Source: JAKACA01 sp052143575
GTDB lineage: Bacteria > Actinomycetota > Acidimicrobiia > Acidimicrobiales > Bog-793
Assembly (NCBI GenBank): GCA_052143575.1
Contig: JBKQSP010000125.1
Coordinates: forward strand, 17,242 to 81,241
DNA: 64,000 bases
Direction of reading: 5' to 3'
Shown here one piece after another: positions 35,014 to 43,819 of this stretch. The position numbers and the translations under genes were made by a program. How positions within the stretch are numbered: position 1 is the stretch's first letter; the number at the start of each line of letters is the position of its first letter. The notes beneath the pieces were generated by a model, which had not been told where the DNA came from, made no database searches, and was given only the letters and a program-made list of their open reading frames with translations.

Positions 35014-36273
35014 TCACCCCGAGCAGACGGAGGAGGCAGACGAGGCGGGCGTGGCCGCCGCGGCCGGGTAGCTGCACGGATTCACCGAGATGGTGCCGCT
35101 CTCGATGCCCGACTTGATGGTGCTGAGCTCGGACACCACGCTCGCCGGGATCTTGCTGGAGAAGTCGTGGTACGGGGCCAGGGTGACGCCGCCGTTGGCG
35201 AGGGTGCCCGTGTAGAAACCGCCCTTGAAGGTGCCGTGGACGGCGGCCAGAACGGCGGTCTCGACCGACGGCGCGATGCCCTTCTCGACGCTCGTGATGA
35301 AGTACGAGCAGGCGCTCGGGTCCGAGACGCAGCCGTCGGTGTCGACCCACTCCATCTCGACCGAGCCGGCGCTGCTGGCGTCAGCCGACTGGATGGCAGC
35401 CACGGCGCCGAGGCCGACACCGCCAGCCACCGAGAAGATCACGCTGGCGCCCTCGCCGATGAGGGTCTGGGTGTCGGTCTTGCCGAGGCCGTCGTCGGTG
35501 AAGTTGTTGGTGAACAGCCCACTGCCGCTGTAGTTGTTGGCGGTCCGGCCCTTGGAGGTCGGATACCAGCCGTACACCTTCACCGACTTGTTGTTCAGCT
35601 GGTCGTAGTAGCGCACACCCGCCACCCAGCCGTCCATGTAGATGGTGACGGTCGGGATGTTCATGCCACCGAACTCGCCCACGGCGCCGCCTGGCGCAAT
35701 CGAGTTCGACTTTGCCTCGGCGGCGGCGAGGTAGCCGCCGAGGAAGGCGTCCTCGTTCGTCTCGTAGGCGAGGTTGTCGATGTTCGACAGCGTCGTCTCG
35801 GAGGTGCTGGTGCCGGGGCAGCCCTGTGCGGTTCCGCCCGGGCAGTCGACGATGGCGAAGTCCAGGCTCGGGTGCGCCTTGGCGGCGGTCTGGGTGGCGG
35901 TGGCCATGTCGAAGCCGACGGTGATGATGATTCCGCAGTGCTCACTGATGAAGTCGTCGATGTTGGGCGTGTAGTCGCTCGTCGAGGACGACGAGAGGAA
36001 CTTGGGCATGATGTTCGCGTCGACCTTGACCGCGTCCAGCAGCCCCTGGTAGGCGGAGGCGTTGAACGAGCGGTCGTTGATGCCACCGGTGTCGGTCACC
36101 TCACAGGCGAGGAACTTCGCCCCGCTGGCAGCCGTCGTCGTCGTGGATCCTCCGGCGGCGGAGGTCGTGGTCGTGGTCGAGGAGCTCGATCCACAGGCCG
36201 CCAGCGCGCCGGCCGCCAGGAGGGTGACGGCCACCTTGGTCACGGTGTTCCGGAGATTCCGGCTTCGTCTCAT
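35014..36273 (-). CDS. BMP-family nucleoside-binding lipoprotein
   Basis: This 419-residue substrate-binding protein has the lipobox LAACGS with lipid-attached C27, a Ser/Thr/Gly linker, and then the BMP/PnrA fold: CEVTDTGGINDRSFNASAYQ near residue 57, VGFDMATATQTAAKAHP, AIVDCPGG, and VIFSVAGGVGLGAVAAIQ near 280. The first motif is the nucleoside-binding Asp/Asn/Phe region of BmpA/PnrA proteins. Extra Cys pairs suggest disulfides. It delivers nucleosides to the ABC system encoded immediately downstream. The start ATG follows AAAGGGGC. Confidence 0.9.
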   Translation of the reverse strand: MRRSRNLRNTVTKVAVTLLAAGALAACGSSSSTTTTTSAAGGSTTTTAASGAKFLACEVTDTGGINDRSFNASAYQGLLDAVKVDANIMPKFLSSSSTSDYTPNIDDFISEHCGIIITVGFDMATATQTAAKAHPSLDFAIVDCPGGTAQGCPGTSTSETTLSNIDNLAYETNEDAFLGGYLAAAEAKSNSIAPGGAVGEFGGMNIPTVTIYMDGWVAGVRYYDQLNNKSVKVYGWYPTSKGRTANNYSGSGLFTNNFTDDGLGKTDTQTLIGEGASVIFSVAGGVGLGAVAAIQSADASSAGSVEMEWVDTDGCVSDPSACSYFITSVEKGIAPSVETAVLAAVHGTFKGGFYTGTLANGGVTLAPYHDFSSKIPASVVSELSTIKSGIESGTISVNPCSYPAAAATPASSASSVCSG

Positions 36274-36300
36274 TGCAGCTTTGCCCCTTTGCGTCGCGAC

Positions 36301-36335
36301 GTGAGTCGATCGGATGAACCGGAGAATCGGCTCAC
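36301..36335. repeat. Imperfect inverted repeat upstream of the BMP lipoprotein gene
   Basis: GTGAGTCGAT (36301-36310) and ATCGGCTCAC (36326-36335) pair with one mismatch around a 15-base loop, 28 bases upstream of the BMP start. It may be an operator or a leader hairpin. A weaker stem CCGGCAG/CTGCCGG (36449-36474) spans the end of the preceding gene. The 186-base gap 36274-36459 holds no other recognised element. Confidence 0.4.
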
Positions 36336-36459
36336 GTGCCCCCTCGGCCGCCGGGACGATCCCCTCTCGCCACCGTAGCCGGTTCGCAATATGCCGCGCA
36401 GGTCCTTCGCACGCTGGTGCGGCGATTCGGCTGATCGGCCTCCGCCGGCCGGCAGAGAC

Positions 36460-37329
36460 TCAGGTCCCTGCCGGATGCCAAACGGTCTTCACCTCGACGA
36501 AGGCGCTCATGCGCTTCGTGGAGGCCGGCTTCTCCCAGTCCTCCTCGAGGCTCAGCAGCCGCTTCAGGTTGCCGGCGGCGAGCGTCTCGAGCTCGGCCCT
36601 GGCGGCCGCCTCGGCGCCTGTGACGTCGATGGCGTTGACGTCCATGTGGCCGGCGAGGACGGGCGCCAGCTCCGCCGTCGCACCGGTCAGCACGTTGAGC
36701 ACGCCGGCGGGAACGTCCGAGGTGGCGACCACCTCGGCGAGGGTGACGGCCGGCAACGGCCGCTCGTGGCTCGCCACGACGACGGCGGTATTCCCCGTCA
36801 CGATGACGGGGGCGACGACGCTGACAAAGCCGAGAAGGCTCGAGAGCTGCGGAGCGAGCACGGCCACCACACCGGTTGGCTCCGGCAGGCTGAAGTTGAA
36901 GTAGGGGCCGGCGACCGGGTTGGCCGCTCCGGCGACCTGGGCGTACTTGTCCGACCAACCGGCGTACCAGACCCATCGGTCGACAGCGGCCGCGACGGCC
37001 CGCCGTGCCCGAGCCACCGAGAGGCCCTCTGCGGCAGCGACCTCGGCAACGAACTGCGCCGCCCGACCCTCCATCATCTCGGCGACGCGGTACATGACCT
37101 GACCCCGGTTGAAGGCGTCGACGCCCGACCAGGCCGCCACGGCGCCGCGGGCGGCGACGACGGCGTCCCGGACATCCTTGCGGGAGGCCTGGGCGGCGTT
37201 GGCGAGGAAGCTCCCGTCGGATGCAGTGACCTCGTAGGAGCGTCCGGACTCCGAGCGTGGGAAGACGCCGCCGATGAACAGCTTGTAGGTCTTGTGAATC
37301 TCGAGGCGGTCGAGGGCGCCCTCAGGCAT
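36460..37329 (-). CDS. Aldehyde dehydrogenase-like protein lacking the catalytic domain
   Basis: This is a 289-residue protein. It matches the N-terminal coenzyme-binding part of ALDHs: YKLFIGGVFPRSESGRSYEV at the start, VRDAVVAARGAVAAWSGVDAFNRGQ, NFSLPEPTGVVAVLAPQLSS and VIVTGNTAVVVASHERPLPA, then PAGVLNVLTG. It ends soon afterwards with a short unrelated tail, so the catalytic Cys region (normally near residue 300) and the oligomerisation end are absent. It overlaps the full ALDH gene by eight bases. A regulatory or heteromeric partner role is possible; decay is an alternative, but the frame is clean and the phrase spacing is normal. Confidence 0.75.
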   Translation of the reverse strand: MPEGALDRLEIHKTYKLFIGGVFPRSESGRSYEVTASDGSFLANAAQASRKDVRDAVVAARGAVAAWSGVDAFNRGQVMYRVAEMMEGRAAQFVAEVAAAEGLSVARARRAVAAAVDRWVWYAGWSDKYAQVAGAANPVAGPYFNFSLPEPTGVVAVLAPQLSSLLGFVSVVAPVIVTGNTAVVVASHERPLPAVTLAEVVATSDVPAGVLNVLTGATAELAPVLAGHMDVNAIDVTGAEAAARAELETLAAGNLKRLLSLEEDWEKPASTKRMSAFVEVKTVWHPAGT

Positions 37330-38758
37330 CGACGTACGCCTCGAGGCCGTGGCGACCACCCTCGCGGCCGAAGCCCGACTCCTTGTAGCCGCCGAATGGG
37401 CTCGCCGGGTCGAAACGGTTGAACGTGTTGGCCCACACGACGCCGGCCCGCAACCGTTGCGCCATCCAGAGGATGCGGCTCCCCTTCTCCGTCCAGATTC
37501 CGGCCGAGAGCCCGTACGGGGTGTTGTTCGCCTTCGCCACCGCCTCGTCCGGCGTCCGGAACGACAGCACGGACAGGACCGGACCGAAGATCTCCTCACG
37601 GGCGATGCGGTGCGACTGGCTGACACCGGTGAAGATCGTGGGAGGGAACCAGTAGCCCTGCGCGGGCAGATCGCAGGCGGGGGACCAGCGTTCGGCCCCC
37701 TCGGCGTCGCCCGAGGCGGCGAGCGCCTCGATGCGCTCCAGCTGGACGGAGGAGTTGATCGCCCCGATATCGGTGTTCTTGTCGAGCGGATCGCCCAGCC
37801 GCAGCGTCTCGAGCCGCTTCTTCAGACGGTCCACCACGAGCTCGAGAACCGATTCCTGCACGAGCAGGCGCGAGCCGGCGCAACACACCTCGCCCTGGTT
37901 GAAGAAGATGCCGTTGACGACTCCCTCCACCGCCTGCTCGACGGGTGCGTCGTCGAAGATGATGTTGGCGGCCTTGCCGCCGAGCTCGAGGGTGAGACGG
38001 CGCCCGCTGCCGGCGAGCAGGCGCACGATCTCCTTGCCCACCTCGGTCGACCCCGTGAAGGCCACCTTGTCGAGACCGGCATGCGCCACGAGGGCGGCGC
38101 CGGTGTCGCCGGCGCCCGTCACGACGTTGACGACGCCGGGCGGCAGCTCGGCCTGCTGGCACACCTCGGCCAGCAGCAGGGCGGTGAGCGGCGTCGTCTC
38201 TGCCGGCTTCAGCACGCAGGTGTTGCCCGTGGCGAGGGCGGGTGCGAGCTTCCATGCGGCCATGAGAAGGGGGAAGTTCCACGGGATGATCTGGCCGGCG
38301 ACGCCGAGAGGCCTCGGCGAATGGCCGAGACCGGCATACTCGAGCTTGTCGGCCCAGCCGGCGTGGTGGAAGAAGTGCGCCGCCGCCAAGGGGATGTCGA
38401 CGTCGCGGGACTCCCGGATGGGCTTGCCGTTGTCGAGCGTCTCGAGCACGGCGAACTCCCGCGAGCGCTCCTGCAGGAGGCGGGCGATCCGGTAGAGGTA
38501 CTTCGCCCGCTCGCGGCCGGGCATCTTGCCCCACGGCCCGTCGAAGGCGGCGCGGGCAGCGCCGACGGCACGGTCGACATCAGCGGCGCCCGCTTCGCTC
38601 ACCTGGCTGAGCGGCTCCTCGGTGGCGGGGTTGAGCGTCGGGAAGAAAGCCCCCTTGGCGCTGTCCACGAACTCGCCGCCGATGAACAAGCCGTAGGACG
38701 GGGCGATCCGCACGACCTCACGCGACTCGGGCGCTGCGGCGTACTCGAAGGTCGTCAC
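37322..38758 (-). CDS. NAD(P)-dependent aldehyde dehydrogenase
   Basis: This 478-residue ALDH is complete: coenzyme loop IIPWNFPLLMAAWKLAPALA near residue 160, GSTEVGKEIVRLLAGSG, the general base in LELGGKAANIIFDD near 260, and the catalytic Cys in FFNQGEVCCAGSR near 290. The C-terminal FGGYKESGFGREGGRHGLEAY is standard. Right after deoC, its likely substrate is the acetaldehyde made by DeoC. The GTG at 38758 shares one base with the deoC stop (TAGTG), fixing the start. Confidence 0.9.
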   Translation of the reverse strand: MTTFEYAAAPESREVVRIAPSYGLFIGGEFVDSAKGAFFPTLNPATEEPLSQVSEAGAADVDRAVGAARAAFDGPWGKMPGRERAKYLYRIARLLQERSREFAVLETLDNGKPIRESRDVDIPLAAAHFFHHAGWADKLEYAGLGHSPRPLGVAGQIIPWNFPLLMAAWKLAPALATGNTCVLKPAETTPLTALLLAEVCQQAELPPGVVNVVTGAGDTGAALVAHAGLDKVAFTGSTEVGKEIVRLLAGSGRRLTLELGGKAANIIFDDAPVEQAVEGVVNGIFFNQGEVCCAGSRLLVQESVLELVVDRLKKRLETLRLGDPLDKNTDIGAINSSVQLERIEALAASGDAEGAERWSPACDLPAQGYWFPPTIFTGVSQSHRIAREEIFGPVLSVLSFRTPDEAVAKANNTPYGLSAGIWTEKGSRILWMAQRLRAGVVWANTFNRFDPASPFGGYKESGFGREGGRHGLEAYVDA

Positions 38759-39732
38759 TAGTCCACCGTGAAGTAGTCGGGACCGGCATAGAGGCCGGTG
38801 AGCTGCTTTTGGCGCTGCATCAAGAGATCGTTCAACAGCGAGGAGGCACCGATGCGGAACAACGCCGGTCGCAACCAGTCCTCGCCGGTCGTCTCCCGCA
38901 CGAGCACGAGGTAGCGGATGGCGTCCTTCGAGGTACGGATGCCCCCGGCGACCTTGACACCGACGCGGCGACCGGTCGCCGCCGCGAAGTCGCGCACGGC
39001 CGCCAGCATGACGAGGGCGACGGCGGGCGTAGACGCAGGGTTCACCTTGCCCGTCGAGGTCTTCACGAAGTCTGCGCCCGCCAGCATCGCCAACCAGGCG
39101 GCTCGCGAGACGTTGTCGAGCGTGACGAGCTCGCCCGTCTCGAGGATGACCTTGAGATGGGCCGCCCCGCACGCCTCCCGTACGGCGCGGATCTCCTCGT
39201 AGACCTGGCCGAAACGGCCGGCCAGGAAGGCGCCGCGATCGATGACCATGTCGATCTCGTCCGCACCGGCGGCGACGGCCTCGGCCACGTCGGCCAGCTT
39301 GACGGCAAGGGAGGCACGGCCGGATGGGAACGCCGTCGCCACGGCGGCGACGGCGACGTCGCTGCCGGTCAGCTCGGCGCGAGCGACGGCCACGAGGTCT
39401 GGGTAGAGGCAGACGGCGGCCACGCTCGGCACGGACGGGTCGCTCGGATCGGGCCGGCGCGCCTTGGCGCAGAGGGTGCGCACCTTTCCCGGGGTGTCGG
39501 CCCCCTCCAGGGTCGTGAGATCGATCATCCCTATGGCGGTGTCGAGAGCCCAGAGCTTTGCCTGCCGTTTGATGGACCGCGTGGCCAGCATGGCAGCGCG
39601 TGCCTGCACGCCCACCTGGTCGACGCCGGGAAGCCCCTGCAGGACCTGGCGCAGGGCGACGTCCGATGTCGCCAGCTCGCCGCCCCACGGGCGCCCGAGC
39701 GACTTGGCCGGCACGGCTGACTCCAGATCCAC
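38758..39732 (-). CDS. deoC: Deoxyribose-phosphate aldolase
   Basis: This 324-residue enzyme has the class I aldolase core: MIDLTTLEGADTPGKVRTLC near residue 70, VAAVCLYPDLVAVARAEL, VDEIDMVIDRG-like ADEIDMVIDRGAFLAG, LKVILETGEL and the Schiff-base site DFVKTSTGK near residue 215, then VGVKVAGGIRTSKDA. It splits 2-deoxyribose 5-phosphate into acetaldehyde and glyceraldehyde 3-phosphate. It is longer than E. coli DeoC because of an N-terminal extension, which is common in actinobacteria. The GTG at 39732 is chosen since upstream residues are low complexity. Confidence 0.9.
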   Translation of the reverse strand: MDLESAVPAKSLGRPWGGELATSDVALRQVLQGLPGVDQVGVQARAAMLATRSIKRQAKLWALDTAIGMIDLTTLEGADTPGKVRTLCAKARRPDPSDPSVPSVAAVCLYPDLVAVARAELTGSDVAVAAVATAFPSGRASLAVKLADVAEAVAAGADEIDMVIDRGAFLAGRFGQVYEEIRAVREACGAAHLKVILETGELVTLDNVSRAAWLAMLAGADFVKTSTGKVNPASTPAVALVMLAAVRDFAAATGRRVGVKVAGGIRTSKDAIRYLVLVRETTGEDWLRPALFRIGASSLLNDLLMQRQKQLTGLYAGPDYFTVD

Positions 39733-39796
39733 GAGAGGGACGGTAGTACCCGGCCGTCTCGAAGGCGCCCTCGCCACGACCGGTGCCACGCCGGCC

Positions 39797-40879
39797 TCAG
39801 AGGGATGGCTGCGGGCGCGCCCGGGCGGCAAAGGCGGGCTTGATGACGCCGTTGATGAGATGGAGGCGTTCGTCGAAATGAGCAAAGGCGCTCTTCATGG
39901 CATTGAGGGTCAGCCACTCGATGTCGCGCCAGCCGTATCCGAAGGCCTCCGCCACCGTCAGCAGCTCGGAGGACAGGCTCACCCCGCTCATGAGGCGGTT
40001 GTCGGTGTTGACGGTGACACGGAACTGCAGCTGGCGGAGGAGGCCGATGGGATGGTCGGCGATGGAGGTCGCAGCACCCGTCTGCACGTTCGAAGACGGG
40101 CACATCTCGAGCGGGATGCGCCGGTCGCGCACGTAGGCGGAGAGGCGGCCGAGCCTGGCGGCTCCATCGGCCTCAACCTCGATGTCGTCCACGATCCGGA
40201 CGCCGTGGCCGAGCCGGTCGGCGCCGCAGCGCTGCAGGGCCTCCCAGATCGACGGCAACCCGAAGGCCTCGCCGGCGTGAATCGTGATGTGAAAGTTCTG
40301 CCGCTGCACGTACTGAAACGCCTCGAGGTGATCGGTCGGCGGGCTGCCGGCCTCAGCCCCCGCGATGTCGAAGCCCACGACGCCGTCGTCGCGGTGGCGC
40401 ACGGCGAGCTCGGCGATCTCGAGGGAGCGGGCGGCCGTCCGCATGGCGGTGAGCAAGGCGCGCACGTCGGTGCCGGCGGCGGCGCCGCCCTGGCGGAAGC
40501 CCTCCAGCACGGCGCCGACGACCTCGTCGAGTGAGAGCCCCTGGGCGACATGGAGCTCGGGCGCAAAGCGAACCTCGGCATAGACGATGCCGTCGGCGGC
40601 GAGGTCGTGGGCGCATTCGGCCGCCACTCGGGTGAGCGCCTCCGGTGTCTGCATGACCGCCACGGTGTGCTCGAAGGTCTCGAGGTACCGCACGAGGTCG
40701 CGCTGGTCTGCGCCGCTCCTGAACCACCGCGTGAGGTCGTCGACGTCGGTCGTCGGGAGGCCCCCGTATCCGACTTCGGCGGCGAGCTCCACGATGGTCG
40801 CCGGGCGAAGGCCGCCGTCGAGGTGGTCGTGCAGGAGCACCTTGGGGATCGCTCGGATCTCCTCGAGCGTCATGGTCAT
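39797..40879 (-). CDS. add: Adenosine deaminase
   Basis: This 360-residue enzyme has the metal-binding start VLLHDHLDGGLRPATIVELA near residue 13 (HxHxDG pattern), the substrate loop YAEVRFAPELH, GFDIAGAE, the catalytic HAGEAFG near residue 205, RLGHGVRI and the metal Asp in VTVNTDNRLMSG near 302. All zinc and catalytic residues are present. It deaminates (deoxy)adenosine to (deoxy)inosine, feeding PNP. The ATG at 40879 overlaps the deoA stop by four bases. Confidence 0.9.
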   Translation of the reverse strand: MTMTLEEIRAIPKVLLHDHLDGGLRPATIVELAAEVGYGGLPTTDVDDLTRWFRSGADQRDLVRYLETFEHTVAVMQTPEALTRVAAECAHDLAADGIVYAEVRFAPELHVAQGLSLDEVVGAVLEGFRQGGAAAGTDVRALLTAMRTAARSLEIAELAVRHRDDGVVGFDIAGAEAGSPPTDHLEAFQYVQRQNFHITIHAGEAFGLPSIWEALQRCGADRLGHGVRIVDDIEVEADGAARLGRLSAYVRDRRIPLEMCPSSNVQTGAATSIADHPIGLLRQLQFRVTVNTDNRLMSGVSLSSELLTVAEAFGYGWRDIEWLTLNAMKSAFAHFDERLHLINGVIKPAFAARARPQPSL

Positions 40880-42174
40880 GAGGCGACCGCCCGCTGCCGG
40901 ATGATCTCGATGACCGGCGCCGCCCGCTCGGGGAGCTCCGGCCCGACGTCGATGGCCCCGGCGAGCGCCTGGCGGGCGCGGGCGAAGCGCCCGGGCTCGT
41001 CGGAGTGCAGCTCGAGGACGGGGGCGCCCTCCTCGACGGCGTCTCCCGGCTTGGCGAGGCACACGACGCCGGCGGTGGCGCTGACGGCGTCCTCTTTGTT
41101 GGCGCGCCCGGCGCCCAGGCGCCAGGCGGCCACTCCGACGGAGCGGGCGTCGAGGCGAACGAGCCGGCCCGTCGACGGCGCCGCCACGACCTCGACGTGC
41201 GCTGCTCGCGGGAGCGGCGCCGTCGGGTCGCCGTGCTGTGCTCTCACCATGGCCTCGAAACGCTCGAGGGCGCGTCCGTCCGAGAGCGCCGCCGCAGGAT
41301 CGGCTTCGACGCCGGCGAGCTCGAGCATCTCTCTCGCCAGCGCCAGGGTCACCTCGACGAGGTCGGCCGGACCGCCACCCGACAGCATCTCGAGGCACTC
41401 TGCCACCTCGAGGGCGTTGCCGACGGCACGCCCGAGCGGCTCGTCCATGCGAGTGAGCACGGCCGACGTGCGCACCCCGTAGTCGCCGCCGAGGGTGACC
41501 ATCGTCTCGGCGAGGGTGCGAGCGGCGTCCAGCTCCCTCATGAAGGCGCCGCTGCCGACCTTGACGTCGAGCACGAGGGCCGAGGTGCCCTCGGCGATCT
41601 TCTTCGACATGATGGAGCTGGCGATGAGCGGGATCGACTCCACGGTCCCGGTGACGTCGCGCAGGGCGTAGAGCCGGCGGTCGGCCGGCGCCAGGCCCGG
41701 ACCGGCGGCGGCGATGACGCAGCCCACCTCTGTGAGGACCGAGATCATCTCGGACGGGCTCAGATCGGAGCGGAAGCCGGCGATCGACTCGAGCTTGTCG
41801 AGCGTTCCTCCCGTGTGGCCGAGGCCGCGACCGGACAGCTGGGGGACGGCCGCCCCGCAGCTCGCCACGAGGGGAGCGAGCACGAGCGAGACCTTGTCGC
41901 CCACGCCGCCGGTCGAGTGCTTATCGACCGTCGGCCAGGGAACGGCGCCGAGGTCGAGCCGGGTGCCCGACTCGATCATGGCACCCATGAGGGCGCGCAG
42001 CTCTCCGCCGTCGAGGCCGCGAAAGAAGATGGCCATCAAGAGGGCCGACATCTGCTCGTCCGGCACCTCCCCGGCCGTGTAGGCAGCGATGAGCCAGGCG
42101 ATGGCGTCCTCGCCCAAGCGGCCGCCGTCCCGTTTCGCCCGGATGAGGTCGACGACGTCAGGTGGCGGCGTCAC
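40876..42174 (-). CDS. deoA: Thymidine/pyrimidine-nucleoside phosphorylase
   Basis: This is a 432-residue enzyme. The phosphate-binding motif is DKHSTGGVGDKVSLVLAPL near residue 84, followed by GRGLGHTGGTLDKLESI, and the DVKVGSGAFM region near 193. The C-terminal alpha/beta domain ends EGAPVLELHSDEPGRF. It phosphorolyses thymidine, deoxyuridine and (in the broader type) uridine. The GTG at 42174 starts inside the last 17 bases of cdd, so the two are coupled. Confidence 0.9.
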   Translation of the reverse strand: MTPPPDVVDLIRAKRDGGRLGEDAIAWLIAAYTAGEVPDEQMSALLMAIFFRGLDGGELRALMGAMIESGTRLDLGAVPWPTVDKHSTGGVGDKVSLVLAPLVASCGAAVPQLSGRGLGHTGGTLDKLESIAGFRSDLSPSEMISVLTEVGCVIAAAGPGLAPADRRLYALRDVTGTVESIPLIASSIMSKKIAEGTSALVLDVKVGSGAFMRELDAARTLAETMVTLGGDYGVRTSAVLTRMDEPLGRAVGNALEVAECLEMLSGGGPADLVEVTLALAREMLELAGVEADPAAALSDGRALERFEAMVRAQHGDPTAPLPRAAHVEVVAAPSTGRLVRLDARSVGVAAWRLGAGRANKEDAVSATAGVVCLAKPGDAVEEGAPVLELHSDEPGRFARARQALAGAIDVGPELPERAAPVIEIIRQRAVAS

Positions 42175-42565
42175 GGCGCCCCTCGAGGTCGTCGTTCGTG
42201 AAGGCCGCCGGCAGCAGCTCCGCCATGGTCGTGACGCCGCTGCCGGTGTCGACGAGGAGGCGAGGACCGCCCGCTTCCAGCAGCAGCTGGCGGCAGCGTC
42301 CGCACGGGAGGAGCGGCTCGCCGTCAGCGGCGACGATGCTGACGGCCTCGAAGGAGCCGCCGCCGCTCGCGTGCAGGGCCGACACGAGGCCGCACTCGGC
42401 GCACAAGGTGAGCCCGTAGGAGGCGTTCTCGACGTTGCAGGCGCTGAGGAGACGGCCGTCGCTCGTCACGCCGGCCGCCCCGACCGAGAGCCGTGAGTAG
42501 GGGGCATAAGCGTGGGCAGCCGCTGCCGTGGCGGCCACTCGCAAACCGGACCAATCGATCGCCAC
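42158..42565 (-). CDS. cdd: Cytidine deaminase (tetrameric type)
   Basis: This 135-residue enzyme has ACNVENASYGLTLCAECGLV with the zinc Cys and catalytic Glu, and LPCGRCRQLLLEAG with the second Cys pair. This Cys-Cys-Cys pattern is that of small homotetrameric CDAs. It converts (deoxy)cytidine to (deoxy)uridine for DeoA. It is the first gene of the minus-strand catabolic series; the upstream 76 bases to the nucleotidyltransferase remnant probably contain the promoter, but no clear -35/-10 pair was identified. Confidence 0.9.
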   Translation of the reverse strand: MAIDWSGLRVAATAAAAHAYAPYSRLSVGAAGVTSDGRLLSACNVENASYGLTLCAECGLVSALHASGGGSFEAVSIVAADGEPLLPCGRCRQLLLEAGGPRLLVDTGSGVTTMAELLPAAFTNDDLEGRRDAAT

Positions 42566-42640
42566 GCCCCGCCACCTCCTTGTGCCGGATCGAGGGCACG
42601 GTGCCCATGTGCGGAAGCGGACGCAGATTAGTCGCTCGCC

Positions 42641-43391
42641 TCAATCGACGACGCCGACGATGGCGGCCACGGAGGCCACAGCGGCCGCCAGCTCCGCCGC
42701 CCGGCAGCCGGGGTTGGCGAGCACTCCGTGGCAGGCGCCGAGGCCCGCCCGGTCGACGATGCCCTTCTCGTTGAGCGCCCATTCGCTTCGCTCTGCGAGT
42801 CGAGCCTGCGCCTCGCTGACGGCCGCCACCGTGAGGTTGGCGACGGTCAGCGTGACGTCGTCACGGGAGGCATGTGCCCGCGCCGTTCGCACGGCCATCT
42901 TGGAGAGCTGGCGCCAACGCGACGGGGCGCTGGCGGCGAGGGCGGCAGGAAAGGCGGGAGGCGGCAGCGAGCCCACGAGCTGCCGCCCGATCGTCAGCTC
43001 ACCCACGACCACGTAGGAGGGGATGCCGCCGACGAAGCCGGCGAGAGCGTGGATGTCGAAACGGCCCTGCTCGGTCTCCGCCACGCAGGTGAGGACCTCG
43101 TCCAGATCGCGGTAGCAGAGGTCGACGCGCTGGCCTTCCACACTGAGCCAGGCACCGCCGTTCACGACCGGTCCCCAGCCGCCCGGGGCCGTCACCTCAC
43201 CGGGCCAGCCGAGGGCCTTGACGTCGTCAGGATCGATGCGGCCTCGGTAGTAGAGCCCGAACCCAGTCGGAGTCGGCGCTGGCGTCTCCTCTGGCCCGGG
43301 ATCCGCCGAGTGTGACCGCCTCGACACCGGGTATCTGTGCGAGCCGCTCGGCCAGGTGCTCCACGCCGAGCCAACGTAGCCGGAGGCCCAC
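42641..43391 (-). pseudogene. Nucleotidyltransferase-domain protein broken by a frameshift
   Basis: Reading from a GTG at 43391 (or 43364) gives LGVEHLAERLAQIPGVEAV then TLGGSRARGDASADSDW, the nucleotidyltransferase GG-S motif with the DxD-like start of the metal site. The frame is then lost at base 43262: where the family reads SDWD-FGLYYRG, here a single G separates TGG from TTCGGGCTCTAC. The second frame continues FGLYYRGRIDPDDVKALGW, INGGAWL-like VVNGGAWLSVEGQRVDLCYR (where the third Asp lies), and on to a helical C-terminal domain to 42641. The two halves match one 250-residue MNT-type protein. It is either a recent pseudogene or a sequence error of minus two or plus one base. Confidence 0.75.
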
Positions 43392-43442
43392 GCGCCGGAC
43401 GGCGCCGCAGAGGACCGCCCGCCGCCGTGCGGTCGGCGCCCC

Positions 43443-43688
43443 TTACTGCTGGTAACCCTCCACCGTCTCGGGCGGTCGCAGGTGAGCCTCGTCCGGGTTC
43501 TCACCCATCTCGCGGCGTGCCCGCCGCTGGCGCAGAAGATCCCAGAGCTGGTCGAGCCGGACTTCGAGCTCCTGCAGGCGCTCGCGATCGGTGTCGTTCA
43601 GGCCGCGACCGCCCCCCGTCTGGTCCCGCAGCTTGTGTTCCTCCGCGACCAGGTCGTCGATCCGTTTGACGATGTCGTGGTCGTCCAA
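43443..43688 (-). CDS. DUF2630 small coiled-coil protein
   Basis: This 81-residue acidic/basic helical protein starts DDHDIVKRIDDLVAEEHKLR, continues LNDTDRERLQELEVRLDQLW and ends RRARREMGENPDEAHLRPPE. It matches DUF2630, a family almost restricted to actinobacteria, with the hallmark ENP(D/E) tail. A coiled coil covers most of it. Function is unknown. It lies alone between the nucleotidyltransferase remnant and a divergent P-loop gene. Confidence 0.85.
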   Translation of the reverse strand: MDDHDIVKRIDDLVAEEHKLRDQTGGGRGLNDTDRERLQELEVRLDQLWDLLRQRRARREMGENPDEAHLRPPETVEGYQQ

Positions 43689-43819
43689 CTCATCACCTCC
43701 AGCTCGGGCGGATGCCCCGCGGCACCTCAGCGTAGGGCTTCCGCGCCCTGCGGCGTCCGGTCCGACCGCATCGTCATGCGGCCGGGCAGCGGGACCGACC
43801 GCCGACTACCGTCCCGCAC

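Noticed and set aside
36449..36474. Terminator at the end of the ALDH-like gene
   Set aside because: Seven-bp stem without U-tract; too weak to call, noted only in the entry for the nearby inverted repeat.
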